A stretch of 64,000 bases of DNA from Cannabis sativa (lineage: Eukaryota > Streptophyta > Magnoliopsida > Rosales > Cannabaceae): positions 21,201,501 through 21,265,500 of the forward strand of contig NC_083609.1 of the NCBI RefSeq assembly GCF_029168945.1, in the 5' to 3' direction. The notes below the pieces were generated by a model. It had not been told where the DNA came from. It ran no database searches and saw only the letters and a list, made by a program, of their open reading frames with translations. Below, piece by piece: positions 26,156 to 37,516 of this stretch (position 1 is the first letter of the stretch; the number at the start of each line of letters is the position of its first letter). The translations under genes and the position numbers were made by a program.

Positions 26156-26556
26156 GGCTAATTAGTAATTTTCCCCCCCGAAACTTTGACATGTACTAAA
26201 TCGTGCCCCATGAACTTTTTTGGCCGGTAAAAATTCCCCCTCGAACTATTGAGATTGTTAAATTTAAGGACTTTTGTCTAATTTTAGTAAAAAAATTCTA
26301 ACATGGATGAAAGTTCAAGGAGCATAATTTAGTACATATCAAAGTTTGAGGGGCATGATTTGGTAGATATCAAAGTCTAGGGAACATGGTTTAGTACATA
26401 AACAATCACTGAAACAGTAAAATTGAATGAAATTAGACAAAAGCCCTTAAATTTAACAATCTCAATAGTTCAGGGGGAATTTCTAACGGCCAAAAAAGTT
26501 CAGGGGACACGATTTAGTACATGTCAAAGTTCGGGGAGAAAAATTACTAATTAGCC
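26156..26556. mobile_element. Foldback Mutator-like MITE, 401 bp (copy 1)
   Basis: The two ends both read GGCTAATTAGTAATTTT inward, and the inverted arms remain closely similar for roughly 130 bp. It is flanked by 9 bp sequences TACAAACAT (26147-26155) and TACAAACAA (26557-26565), a near-perfect 9 bp duplication, which points to a Mutator-like element. There is no coding capacity. A sister copy lies at 26704-27095. Confidence 0.85.
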
Positions 26557-26703
26557 TACAAACAATACAAAATACTCACACTAAAAAATAATATAAAATA
26601 GCATTAGAATAAAAATAAAATTACACATATGAGTAAAAAATAAAAATAAAGAACTAAATCATATTAAATAATAAATAGTCCATTTATAAAAAAAAAAAAA
26701 ATA

Positions 26704-27095
26704 GGCTAATTAGCAATTTTTCCCCTGAACTTTGACATATACCAAATCATGTCCCTTGAATTTTTTTGGTCGTTAAAAATTCTCCCTGAATATTGAGATT
26801 GTTAGATTTAAGGACATTTGTCTAATTTCATTCAATTTTACTGTTTCAGTGATTGTTTATGTATTATATCATGCTCCTCAGACTTTGATATTTACCGAAT
26901 CATGTCTCTCAAACTTTGATATGTACTAAATCATGCCCCTTGAACTTTCGCACATGTTAAAATTTTTAACTAAAATTAAACAAAAATCCTTAAATCTAAT
27001 AATTTTAATAGTTCGGAGAATTTTTAACAGCCAAAAAAATTCAGAGGCATGATTTAGTACATGTTAAAGTTAGGAGAAAAAATTGCTAATTAGCC
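26704..27095. mobile_element. Foldback Mutator-like MITE, 392 bp (copy 2)
   Basis: Same family and structure as the copy at 26156: ends GGCTAATTAGCAATTTTT and the inverted equivalent, long imperfect inverted arms, no coding frame. The flanks are A-rich (26695-26703 and 27096-27104), so the duplication cannot be judged cleanly. Its right end is 153 bp from the AP-5 mu start codon. Confidence 0.82.
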
Positions 27096-27248
27096 TAAAA
27101 AAAATTTATCCAATAATTCAATAATTGACATTTGAACAATGAGACGGTGCCGTTTGGTCTCCAAATATTAAATTGGTCGCCTCTCTTTTTCTTCTTTTCG
27201 ACAAAAGGGTCTTGGCAGAGTGCAATTCTAGTGAGGAATAGGAAAGCC
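27096..27248 (+). promoter_or_regulatory. Presumed AP-5 mu proximal promoter and 5' leader
   Basis: Only 153 bp separate the MITE at 26704-27095 from the start codon. The stretch contains a pyrimidine patch (CTCTCTTTTTCTTCTTTTC near 27180-27198), common in plant housekeeping-type promoters and leaders. No clear TATA box was seen. The transcription start is not determinable here; any more distal promoter elements would lie within or beyond the MITEs. Confidence 0.45.
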
Positions 27249-30200
27249 ATGGCGGGTGGTTGCAGCATCAGAGCCGTATGGATCCTCAGTAGCCTCGACA
27301 CCGTCGTCTTCTCTAGGTATATTTTTCATAATCAATTTTCCATTGTTTCCTCTAATTCCAACACTGCGACTTCGACCTCACTCGATCGTGTTCCCAAAAT
27401 TTCTCCTTATTCAATTTATAGTTTCAAAAGTCAAAATCGAATTTTATTTAGTTAGAGCTTGAATCCTTGTCTTTGTGCTATGTTGAATGAATTTAGGAGG
27501 TTTCCGGTGGTGGAGAAACGGTGGCGAGCGGCTTGCAGGAGTGAGAACCTCACTTGCGCTATACCTGATAGTGATACTCTTAACTATGCCGTATTTCCTT
27601 CACTCCCAACTGATTCTGAGCTTGTTGCTGCTTTCGTTGAGAGAAAGAGAAGGTGAGATTGATTTTTTTGATTATTTTCTTTTTCCTGTCATAATGCCTG
27701 CCATTATATCGGTTGGCCCCCAAAAATTTCAGCATTCCCAGCGGTTTTCAATTTTATTATTTGGAATCAGTATGAAAATATATTTGCTTGCTGTTATTTT
27801 TCTCTTTAAATCTGATTTTTGATTTTTCTCCTAATGGTTCTAGAGAAGGGTCTATTCGTGGGCTTGGCATCCGTATGAGTCATTCGGCTAAAGGGTCAGA
27901 TTCCTGGGTTGATGATCCAATCACAAGGCACATAATTGGTCTCTATATAAACAAAGAAGAGGATGGGGATAACAATCTTCTATGGCCTTTAATCTTGCAT
28001 ACAAAGGGCCAATACTCTGTCCTTGTGTTACCTTTAGTTGAACCCAGGCATCTGAAGGCATATGCGGTGTTATGCAAGAGATCTGATTGTGGAATTGCTG
28101 TCGGAGTGGATAACAGTCTATCTTCCTTGTTGCTTGATCTTCCATCCATCACAGGGTATGGTAAGTTAACAGCTTTGTTTGACAAATATAGCATTATGAA
28201 TGAAGAGAGTCTAACCTTGAGTACTGGTAAAATATAATTTTACTGGGTGAAATAGTTTGCATAGCCGAAGATGTTAAGTAATTTCCTTTTCCACATTTTG
28301 TAGGGCGTTCATGGTGGCGCATGCTATTGGTGATACAATCACTGGCGAGGTAGTAGAACCTGAGGTGATTGTAAACACATCTCCATCTGTCGGGGGACTG
28401 TTGGACTCGCTAACTGGAAGTATAGGAATATCTGGAATCTCCTCAAGGGCAAAACCTGTAGCTGCTACAGTTTCATCGTCAAACCCATCTATTACTGCTG
28501 TAACTGGAGCAGTAGCCTCAGATACTCCTAGGATTGGTACAAGGCCTTTAGACAAAGATGCTCTTCGAACTTTCATAACAAGCTCAATGCCCTTTGGTTG
28601 GTACCTTTTATTACGGTAGTTCTCAATACATGTTTTTTATTGTGTTTACTGATGTAGCTTTCAGGGATTATCTTGCTTAAACTGTTTGTGGTTAGTGTCT
28701 CACACCCTTCACACATGTAGGTACCCCATTGGATTTGAGTCATTCTAATATTTTCTCAATGAAGGTTAATGGATTTTCTACGTTAGATTTGCCTCCTTCA
28801 GACCTAAAACAACCAGCATGGAAGCCATATCTTTACAAAGGAAAGCAGAGAGTATTATTCACAATTCATGAGGTTGTACATGCTGCCATGTATGATCGAG
28901 ATGAAATTCCAGATAGTATATCCATTTCTGGTCAAATAAATTGCCGAGCAGAGTTAGAAGGCTTGCCTGATCTGTCATTCCCCTTGACAGGGATGAACAC
29001 AAATCACATTGAAGTTTTATCCTTTCATCCTTGTGCCCAGATTCCAGAACAGGGTATGGATAAGCATGCTGTCATGTTTTCTCCACCATTGGGTAATTTT
29101 GTCATAATGCGTTATCAATCAAAGTGTGGCATTGGACCTCCTGTCCAGGGATTTTACCAATTGTCAATGGTTTCTGAAGACAAAGGTGCATTTTTATTCA
29201 AGTTGAGGTTGATGGAAGGTTATAAGTCTCCTCTTACAATGGAGTTCTGTAATGTGACAATGCCTTTCCCTAGGAGGAGAATTATATCCTTTGATGGCAC
29301 TCCTTCTATTGGAATAGTTTCAAACACCGAGCATTCAGTGGAATGGAAAATTATAACAACTGGGCGGGGCCTCAGTGGGAGAAGTATAGAGGCAACCTTC
29401 CCTGGAACAGTGCAATTTGCCCCATTGCAAATTCAAAGGTGGCCTATGTCTAGCTCAGCCTCTGGACTAATGGCTGATGAAGATAGTGATGCTGAGACAG
29501 ATGGTTCCAATAATATGGTAAACATTGATGAATGCTTGATGGAAAAAATGAACAAGGATCTTCCTTCAGTTGATTTGGAAGAGCCATTTTCTTGGCAGGC
29601 GTATAACTGTGCCAAGGTATTAAAACATTATGTAGGGGATCTTGTATCAATATCATTTGCATCATAAGGCATAAGGCGTAACATAAGTCATTGTCTGTTG
29701 ATGTCTTTGGAATTAACTACAAGGTGTTTCATATATTATCCCATTACCTTCTAATATAAGAAACCGTTTATTTTATTAATATGGTAACACACGCACACAT
29801 GTGCCCATCTAGGATTGGAACCCCTCCAACACTTCCACACATCCCTTGAATTCTTACCAGTTAAGACAATTGGCATATAAATATACTGTCCCAAATGTTG
29901 CAATTAACTTATCTATGATTAGTTTGTGCTAGTTAGCATTAGGAATGTGACCAATGCTTATCAAGCACTGCCTTAATCTTTTATTGATTAGCTAATTTAT
30001 GTGCTCATGTTATTCTCTGTATCTCTTATAAGATATTTTTGTATATTGTTAAGATGGATATGGAGAAAGGTATTGATAGAACACCAAACTGGCAGACCAT
30101 GTGGACATTGTTAATGATTTTGTACTTTTTTTTGCTTCTGGAATGAGGAGTTAGTCAACTTAGTTGAATTAATCACAATGTTTGCTTAACTTTGAACTGT

Positions 30201-30621
30201 AGATATCATTCAAAATTGTCGGCGCACCATTGTCTGGAATATCAATTGATACGAAATCTGTAAGTTAACCCACAAGTTTCCTCTCCTTTAAGCTTCCTCT
30301 TTATTGAAGCTGTGACTGAATGTTCCGAGTGAAGCTTGTCTCTCTGCCAGATTAAGACCGTATAATAGTTTGTTGATTTTGGCTCTACATAACAGTTTGT
30401 GCCATATGCAGGTAAGTATTTATCCAGCTGTTAAAGCACCTGTGGAGCTATCAACTCAGGTAGGTCTTCTTTTCTTTTATATTTATTTTTTAAACCTTAA
30501 TTTGCCAGACTCCTGCACATTGTAGAGCAATGATGCAAACAAGTGCGTTAATGCTTAATTTTGCACCTATTGTTTTTGGAATATATTCCATTTGTATTAT
30601 GCTAAAAAATTGCTATTTTGT

Positions 30622-30663
<42 letters not shown>

Positions 30664-31129
30664 GTTTTGCAAATGATCTTTTCTTCTCATAATGACAGTA
30701 TTGTAATTGTGATGTATAGATAGAAGTTTAGTATTAGTAACGTAAAACTAAAACATAAATTAAAGTTTAGTATATGTTTTTTCCCCTAAACTAGGCTCCC
30801 TGTTTAACTCACAATATTTGAGGAGGAAAAAATTCTAGCAATTTCAATGTAGAACTCAAACCTCAGACTTGTTCTGTTTGAGAGAGAGAGAGAGCTCAAT
30901 TCAAGTTTTCTTGTCCATTTCTTCCCTTCATCACAGAAAATTTTCTATTGCCACCCTAACACATGCAAATAAACTTGTCAAGTTCCTCTATCAAGTTTTA
31001 TAGGAGAGTATATTTAGAGTACTCTCTCACATTCATCACTGTACTCTCAACCAACAGGTTACTTCTGGAGATTACATTTTGTGGAATACATTAGGTCCGT
31101 GCCCCTCAGCAGCTGTGGCAAAGGTGTAA
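27249..31129 (+). CDS. AP5M: AP-5 complex subunit mu (mu-homology-domain protein), eight exons
   Basis: The protein is the medium (mu) subunit of the AP-5 vesicle adaptor, which in eukaryotes acts in late endosomal sorting; that role comes from the family. Exons by splice sites and frame are 27249-27316, 27497-27652, 27844-28155, 28304-28596, 28721-29616, 30203-30259, 30412-30459 and 31058-31129. They total 1902 nt, 633 codons plus TAA, close to the length I recall for the Arabidopsis protein. All introns are GT-AG and the joined frame has no stop. The N-terminus (MAGGCSIRAVWILSSLDTVV) and the RRFPVVEKRW segment across the first junction are characteristic. The C-terminal mu-homology domain covers roughly residues 270-610, with AWKPYLYKGKQR, CRAELEGLPDLSFPL, MPFPRRRI and the terminal SGDYILWNTLG. 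Donors of introns 3 (GTATGG) and 4 (GTTGGT) are weak. It is the only intact host gene seen. Confidence 0.93.
30626..30658. repeat. TA microsatellite in AP5M intron 7
   Basis: An uninterrupted run of about 16 AT dinucleotides inside the last intron, likely polymorphic in length. Confidence 0.95.
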
Positions 31130-31700
31130 AAGGATGGATATGAATATAAGGAGAGAGATTTGCAGAATAGGTATGTTTTCATGCTTAATTAAAAGTAATT
31201 ACCTGATACTATTGTTCATAATGATAAATCTAAATTACAGTTTGAGTTGAAAATTTTGTTTATTCATTTTTAAAGGTTTACCAAATTGTTCCAACTTCCA
31301 GGTTCCCTGCATTCAAATACTTGATGGAGATATAAGTCGACAAATCCAGGAGATGGTGCAAGTTTGTTGGTTGCCGTTGTAGCGACTAGTGAGTTCTTCA
31401 GCTTCTTTTTGTTTTGTAGCATTCATTTTCTTTTGTGGACGCCATGAGCTAATCCTATATTTAAATTATTATTTATTTTTGCTTGAAAAAATGATTCAAG
31501 ACATCGATTTTCCCTCCCATTTGTGTAAGAGCGGCTGTAAACTGTACACTAAATAAAGAGTTTCCCTTTTCTTCTGCCACTTGGGTGGGATGGGAACAAT
31601 GATTTGATTTAAAAATATCCTTCTCAAAATTACAAATGGAAATTTGATATTAAATTCAGCAAGTATCCCACTGTGTATTGGTTGATGTGATATCATCTCC
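31130..31700 (+). other. AP5M 3' untranslated region, approximate
   Basis: The stop codon is at 31127-31129. A candidate polyadenylation signal AATAAA lies at 31552-31557, preceded by T/G-rich sequence. The extent is an estimate; a spliced or shorter 3' UTR is possible. Confidence 0.4.
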
Positions 31701-33389
31701 TATTGTCCTCCTCTTCAGTGAGTCTCTTACCTTAAGCTAAAGTCATATTACTACTACGTTTGCCATTTTGCACATATAGTTTTGCTTGAACACTCTCAAG
31801 TTGTCCCATTGTTTGCTTTAGATTATTTCAGCACAAGTTTAGTGATGGCAAAATTATTAAATGATGAGGCGTGTTGGAGATAATGAAATGGAATGGAAAG
31901 GAAACAATTTTCATTCCATTCTTTTGTTTGGTTGTATTTTAAAGTATTGGAATGACATTTCAATGGAATGCTCTTTCTACCATTTTGGTGGAATGACTAT
32001 TTCATTTTAAAAAGGAAGGAAAGACCATTCCAATGTAACAAGAGAAAAAATTTAATGATTTTTTTATCAATGTTTTTATGCATTTTAAATTTTATTCCAT
32101 TCCCATTCCTATTCCTATATTTTCATTCTTCCTAACCAAACACCAACTTAGTTAACTATTTGCTTAGCTGACCCTTAATATGCTTCTTTTGATGGTATGT
32201 TATCACTTGGTCTTTCTCCTTGCCTCCAAACAAACTAGAAAGAAAAGAAACCAGTCTCAAAAAGTTATTTTATGTGTTCTTCAAAGTTATAGATTTTTTT
32301 TTATCACCACGTTTAATTTGGAATAGTACTTAATGTAGATGTTATGTGTTCACATATACATTGTCTCAGACTCCAACTGAAAAAAAAAAAAAATCCATGG
32401 TCTCTCCTATCTACTTTGTGTAATATGCTGTTTCTGTCATTTTTATTTATATTCAATAGCCCTTAGTAATTACTCTGACAAGATTTGGGTTCGGATAATC
32501 ACTCACCAAATTCATCCCAATGAATCAAGTGAAGAAATGATTTGCATTCATTTTAGTTCCTACTTCCTACAATAATAGAATTCTCATAGTTGATTTGATC
32601 ATAGCTTGATAATGAAACTTAGTCAAACTTGAAATAAGAGCCAGTTGAGGCGAGCTCCCGTAGTTGTTGGATTGGGTTGGGTAGGTGAATGAGTGAAGGT
32701 ACGAGTGATCTTGTTTAAATGTAAATGTACCTATTCCATTCTAAACGAGAACAAGGTTAGTCGTTGTCGAGACTATTTTCTAAAGTAAAAAAAATGGTGA
32801 ATATGACAAACTAACAAACCAACAAGAGAAGTTGTTGCTTTCGTGTGAATTGGTCCACTCTTGACCTGTCTGCGGCTTCACTTTTAGTTTGTTGCGTCAC
32901 TAGATTTGTGAAGGAAATCTTTGGGAACAGGTCTATCTATCTAGCTTTATGAGTGAGTGACCCCCACCTTTGTGAGATTACCATCTACCTAACATGTCTG
33001 GCATTTTCCAATGATCTAGTTTGGATTAGGAGAGGCTGCGAATTGCTCAAAGACTCAAGAGTCATATCCAAACTAAGGTCTTGTTTGGGTTGGTGTAATC
33101 GTAATGGAATCAACTGGTGCAATTTCATTGTTTGATTTTGTTTCGAAAACTTTATAATGTCTTTACAATATAATTACCATTACGCCATTTATATAAATAA
33201 AAAATATTGCTTCGCATCTCTGTGATTACTGTTATATCATTTATTATATATATAGAAAAAAAATTCAGATGGGATCACTAAAAAATGCTCTAATAGTGGG
33301 GTTTAATTCTATCCAATGTTAATGTGCTACGTCTTTTAGTGGATAATGGATTTTCGGAAAGAACTGCAAGCGCGACGTCCTTAGACATT
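31701..33389. other. Intergenic DNA, no gene recognised
   Basis: No coding sequence supported. 31860-32150 is rich in GGAATGG / CCATTCC words in both orientations and ends '...aaccaaacaccaactta', as in many small plant DNA transposons, but no clear terminal repeats or TSD could be fixed. The open frame at 32953-33135 shows nothing recognisable. Confidence 0.4.
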
Positions 33390-35341
33390 GGTTGAGTTTT
33401 TAGCTATGGTCGAGCTCCATAAGTGAATTGAGAACTCGATGGCAGAACTCGAGAAAACCAAAGAGAAACACAACCCCTAGTGCCAAGGACGTGATCAAGG
33501 AGTCCGCAACAAAGAAGTTCAAGGGGGCACAACCCAAGGTTATGCAGTCGAACAAGGCGTCGTAGTCCAAAACTAGTCAAAGTCACCAGCAAGAAAGGAA
33601 AGCCTCCCAAAGCGAAAAGGAGGGCCTTGATTTGTAAATTACACTGAATTGAATGTTCCCCACGATCATATATGTGCTATCGAGGAACATAAAGGAATCT
33701 CCAAAAAACCACCTCTAATTAGGGCCAACTGCAAAAGGAGACATGTGAAAGTAATGTAAGTATCATAAAGACATTGGTCATACTACTCTGGAATGTTGGT
33801 TTTTGCAGGACGAAATCGAAGAATTAATTCATCGAGGAAAATTCAACTAATATAAGAAAGATGGACAGATTGAAGACCGAAATCCCCGAGCGGATGGAAG
33901 GAACAATGAAGAAGAAGCGAGTGGCTCGAAGGCTCCTCACAACATTTTGACCATTATCAAAGGATCCCACATTGGCGGAGATTTTAGAAAAGCCCAAGAA
34001 AGATATGCAAAAGAGACCCAAGAGAAACCGCTTACTAATGTTAACAACTTGAGTGACAGACATGAAAAATTGTTTAAGAAAAACTGCGACGACATCACCT
34101 TCATGGAAAGCGATGTGAGATGGGTGCACCACCCCATACAGACGCACTAGTAATAGTTGTGAACATTGGAGTTAATAAAGTACATTGTGTTCTTGTAGAT
34201 AATGGTAGTTTTGTAAAGCGTTTGAATCTGCAGGCATTTAAGTAGATGGGACTTCATGAGAAAGACCTGAAGCCAATCACCTTAAGCATCTACAGTTTCA
34301 CTTGAGATACAATTAAACTAAAGGGAATGATACAATTTCCCATAACAATCGGAGCAACACATATAGTAGCGAAATCTGTGGAAAACTTCGCAGTAACTGA
34401 TCTGTATTCTGCCTACAATGCAGTGATAGTTCGACGCATCATAAAAGAGATGAAGATAGTCATTAATCTATCATCTCACCATGAATTTCATTACACCCGC
34501 ATGTGTGGGATCAGTCAGAGGAGTCCAGTCGAACTCGTGTGAATGCTATAACACTGTGGTCAAGATCACAGAAAAGAAAAAAATCTTGTAACATGATTTA
34601 CATGCTCGAAGCTCCACAATCGCAGCATTAATCATTCAGAATCGAGGAGGTTCCCATGTGGAGAAGCCCGATGTCAACCCAGAATCCTTTACATGAACAC
34701 AGTGCAAGCCACCGAAGAAACAAGTGAGGTACCCATTGATCCATTTGATACTTCCAAAGTTTTAAAAGTTGATTTCTAAACTAACTATGCAGTAGTGAGA
34801 AATGCTAGTCACCTTCCTCAAATAAAATCTAGATGCTTTTGCATGGAAGCATTTAGACATGGTTGGAATACCTCCTAAGATCATGTGTCATTGATTGAAC
34901 ATTGATCTTGATGAGCAAGGAGTACGACAAAAGCGCTGTAAAATGGACCCCGTGAGGTACCAAGCGCTAATAGAAGAAGTAGATAGCCTACTCGCATGCG
35001 GCTTCATCAAGGAGTCATTTTACCCAAACTGGTTAGCCAATCTCGTCTTAGTTCCAAAACCTAATGGTTCATGGCACACTTGCATCGATTTTACAAATTT
35101 GAATAAAGCTTGTCCGAACGACAACTTTCCAGTGCCAAGCATTGACCAACTTGTAGATGCAACCACAGGTCATGAACTGCTTAGCTTCATGGATGCGTAC
35201 TCGGGGTACAACTAGATCCCAATGTACGAGCCAGACCATGGGCACACTTTCTTCATCACAAGTTACAAAGTAATGCCTTTTGGTTTGATAAATGTAGGTG
35301 CCACATATCAGTGACTTGCTAACATGATGTTCGCAGATCTA
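33390..35341 (+). pseudogene. Tat-type Ty3/Gypsy gag-pol remnant
   Basis: Fragments match the intact element at 39538-51866 in order. They are an IKGSHIGGDFRKAQERYAKE segment (33952-34011; compare the PHIGGNTRKERKRYAE segment there), and a protease core VLVDNGS near 34190. An RT block at 34930-35330 carries LVLVPKPNGSW, CIDFTNLNKACP and LLSFMDAYSGYN. Many stops and frameshifts interrupt it, including TAG at 35213-35215. It is truncated within the RT at about 35341, where a Harbinger-like terminus begins. No LTR is attached. Confidence 0.85.
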
Positions 35342-35344
35342 TTA

Positions 35345-36800
35345 GAGCATCTCTAATGGTGTACCATTTTACTAAATTGGTGTGGAATTTTCTCACAATT
35401 TCACTCTAATGGCACACCAAATTATACACCAAATTGATGTACACTAAATTCTACACCATTAATGATGTTAAATTTTGAATCAACACCAATTTGGTGTTAG
35501 ACTTTTTTTTTTTTTTTTTGCATTCTAACCCTTATTTTAATTTATTTTTAAAAATAATCTTACAGTTTAGTCTTCAAATAAAAATTTATCAAAAAAATAA
35601 TAATTATTGATTTAATTAAAATACTAACATTTTGGAAAATATAAAATAGCAATAACAAAGATATTAATATTAATTAAAATAAAACAACATAACACTAAGT
35701 TACAAAACTAAAAAGAACAACATAAATGAAAATAAACATTATGTAAAAAAAATAATTTAATATGATCGCTTAAGGATCTTAGCCTTGAAGAATATCAAAA
35801 TATTGGCTATATGGACTTAATGTATTTTGAGAAATTTAATATTCTTGAGATGCCTGATATTGTTGGTGAGCTCTTTTTTGTATAATTCTTGTTTGCTCAT
35901 TTTGAAAATGATCGCGTATATTAGGATCAACTATAGAATTTAAATCTTTCAATAAGATTTTGTTCTCTTCTTGTTATTCGTTTAAATCCAATCTTTGCTT
36001 TTGAATTTTATAATTTTGTTCTCTAGTGGAGTTGCTCCAACCAAATATTTTAATGAGTTGTTGATTTCTTCTTTAATAGTTTTGACAATAGTAGATTATT
36101 GTTCATTATTTTTCCTTTTTAATTTTACTTTCTTCACCCCAATGGATCGTTTAGATGAACTACCTCCATCATCATCATTATCATTTATTATGTCTACTGA
36201 ATACGATAAATATCTATGAGATGCAGTTTGGGCCTTGGGGAGACTTGGACTCCACTAGGTCAATATTTTTTTGTAACATTGATGTTATCTGTAAATTTTT
36301 CTATATCCTTAGGTATATCTCAAACATGATCAAATTTAAAACCTTTCTTGTAATTTTTATCTTGCTAGTAGAATTTTGGTTCGATTCAACAATAAAAATC
36401 ATAAAATATAACGTTAAAAATAACAACATTAATAATAATTAAAATGTTACAAATGCTTACGATATTCTATTGAGATACACTATTTGAATTTAATCCTTCA
36501 ATTTGTCTTATGCATCTCCTGAATTTAGAAATAATTTTAAAGATCAATAATATTCGAGCATGCAACGATTTTTTGTTTCTATCTTGAGTGACATACAAAG
36601 GTTTGGAATTATTGAAATCATTCGCAATTCGAGACCAAAATTAGTCACTATATTGGTTTTTACTTATTATAGGATTTTTAGAAATATCAACATAAATATA
36701 ACAGATGCATATCATCTTCGTTTGTGTATGAAGAATTTCTTTAAGTACAATGAGTAGCTATTGTTTTGTGAGAGAACATAAAAGAAATGAATTATAGCTT
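35345..36800 (-). mobile_element. PIF/Harbinger-like element remnant
   Basis: The left end GAGCATCTCTAATGGTGTACC starts after TTA at 35342-35344 and interrupts the Tat RT fragment. TTA fits a 3 bp PIF/Harbinger duplication. Subterminal DNA to about 35500 repeats 'aaattggtgt' in both orientations. A minus-strand ORF1 remnant follows. No matching right terminus was found before the Copia fragment near 37130, so the right part is lost and the right boundary given is approximate. Confidence 0.55.
35770..36760 (-). pseudogene. Harbinger-type ORF1 (Myb/SANT plus NAM-associated domain), broken
   Basis: Read on the minus strand, 36700-36480 gives a SANT/Myb-like stretch with ISKNPII, FWSRIANDFNNSKPLYVTQ and KSLHARI, then FRRCIRQIE. 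36235-36110 gives PKAQTASHRYLSYSVD followed by SSSKRSIGVKKVKLKRKNNE, the pattern of the plant NAM-associated C-terminal domain. Several stops and frame changes intervene. In PIF/Harbinger elements this ORF1 product is the DNA-binding partner of the transposase. No transposase sequence was seen. It could instead be a pseudogene of a related host protein, but the adjacent terminus favours a transposon. Confidence 0.6.
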
Positions 36801-37129
36801 GAATTGACAATATGTAGAAGAAAAATGATGTGACAAGGATGTAGTGACACTGAGATGCAACATATAATTTATAGATTTTATTACATGTTCACATAATGAC
36901 TTTGTCAGTACATACAAAACAAAATAATCCTGATCGCTTGCTATAATATTGTAATAAATATATTCAAATAAACAAATTAAGTTATAACAAATAGTGATTT
37001 GTTATTGATTACGTTATTCAAGTGATTGGATAAGATAAATCCTTAATTATTAGAATATTAAACTAATGAATTAAAAATAAGATAATCGTTAATTAACCAT
37101 GATAATTTACTATCATTTTTATAATATAA
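36801..37129. other. AT-rich stretch, nothing recognised
   Basis: No coding signal, terminal repeat or match to other parts of the window was found. It lies between the Harbinger remnant and the Copia fragment. Confidence 0.35.
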
Positions 37130-37501
37130 ACATCACACGTGCGAGCAGTTCAAAGAAGAAATTGTCTGAAGCACATGCGCGCGCGGATCACCTTGTCTGA
37201 GTGTTATACGTGCATGGTGCTCGACCTGCGACACTCAATGGACCCTGGTTTTCAAACTTCAATAACTTATTCGTTTTTCATTGGAATCGAGTTCCTTACA
37301 AAACGAAAATTACTTATTTTTCACAAGGAATCTAAATAAATTATTTTCAAAACGAAAATAAAATTATTTTCATGGAAATTTTTTGTAAATCACATACATT
37401 CATCAAATAACACATAAACCAAAATAAACACATCCAAATCAACACAATAAATAATATTTATCGTTTCAAATCCATATTTCATGAAAGTAAATCATTACCA
37501 T
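37130..37501 (-). mobile_element. Copia leader fragment (minus)
   Basis: From about 37240 onward it aligns with 4470-4715, for example 'ttcacaaggaatc(c/t)aaataaa'. It is the sequence just inside a minus-strand Copia 5' LTR. It is truncated on the left; the left boundary is approximate. No coding region is present. Confidence 0.7.
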
Positions 37502-37514
37502 GACTCTGATACCA
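37502..37514 (-). other. Primer-binding site of the second minus-strand Copia element
   Basis: Reads TGGTATCAGAGTC on the minus strand, one change from the site at 4716-4728. It lies two bases inside the LTR end at 37517. Confidence 0.85.
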
Positions 37515-37516
37515 GT

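Noticed and set aside
27788..28237. Upstream ATG of a 149-codon frame as an alternative AP5M start
   Set aside because: That frame begins inside intron 2. The conserved N-terminus is in exon 1 at 27249 and the exon boundaries keep one frame.
28729..29667. A 312-codon frame as a complete single-exon gene
   Set aside because: It is exon 5 of AP5M plus a few intron codons. It has no proper ATG at the start and its end is after the splice donor at 29617.
31860..32155. A hAT-type MITE rich in GGAATGG/CCATTCC
   Set aside because: The composition is suggestive but no matching terminal inverted repeats or 8 bp duplication could be fixed by eye.
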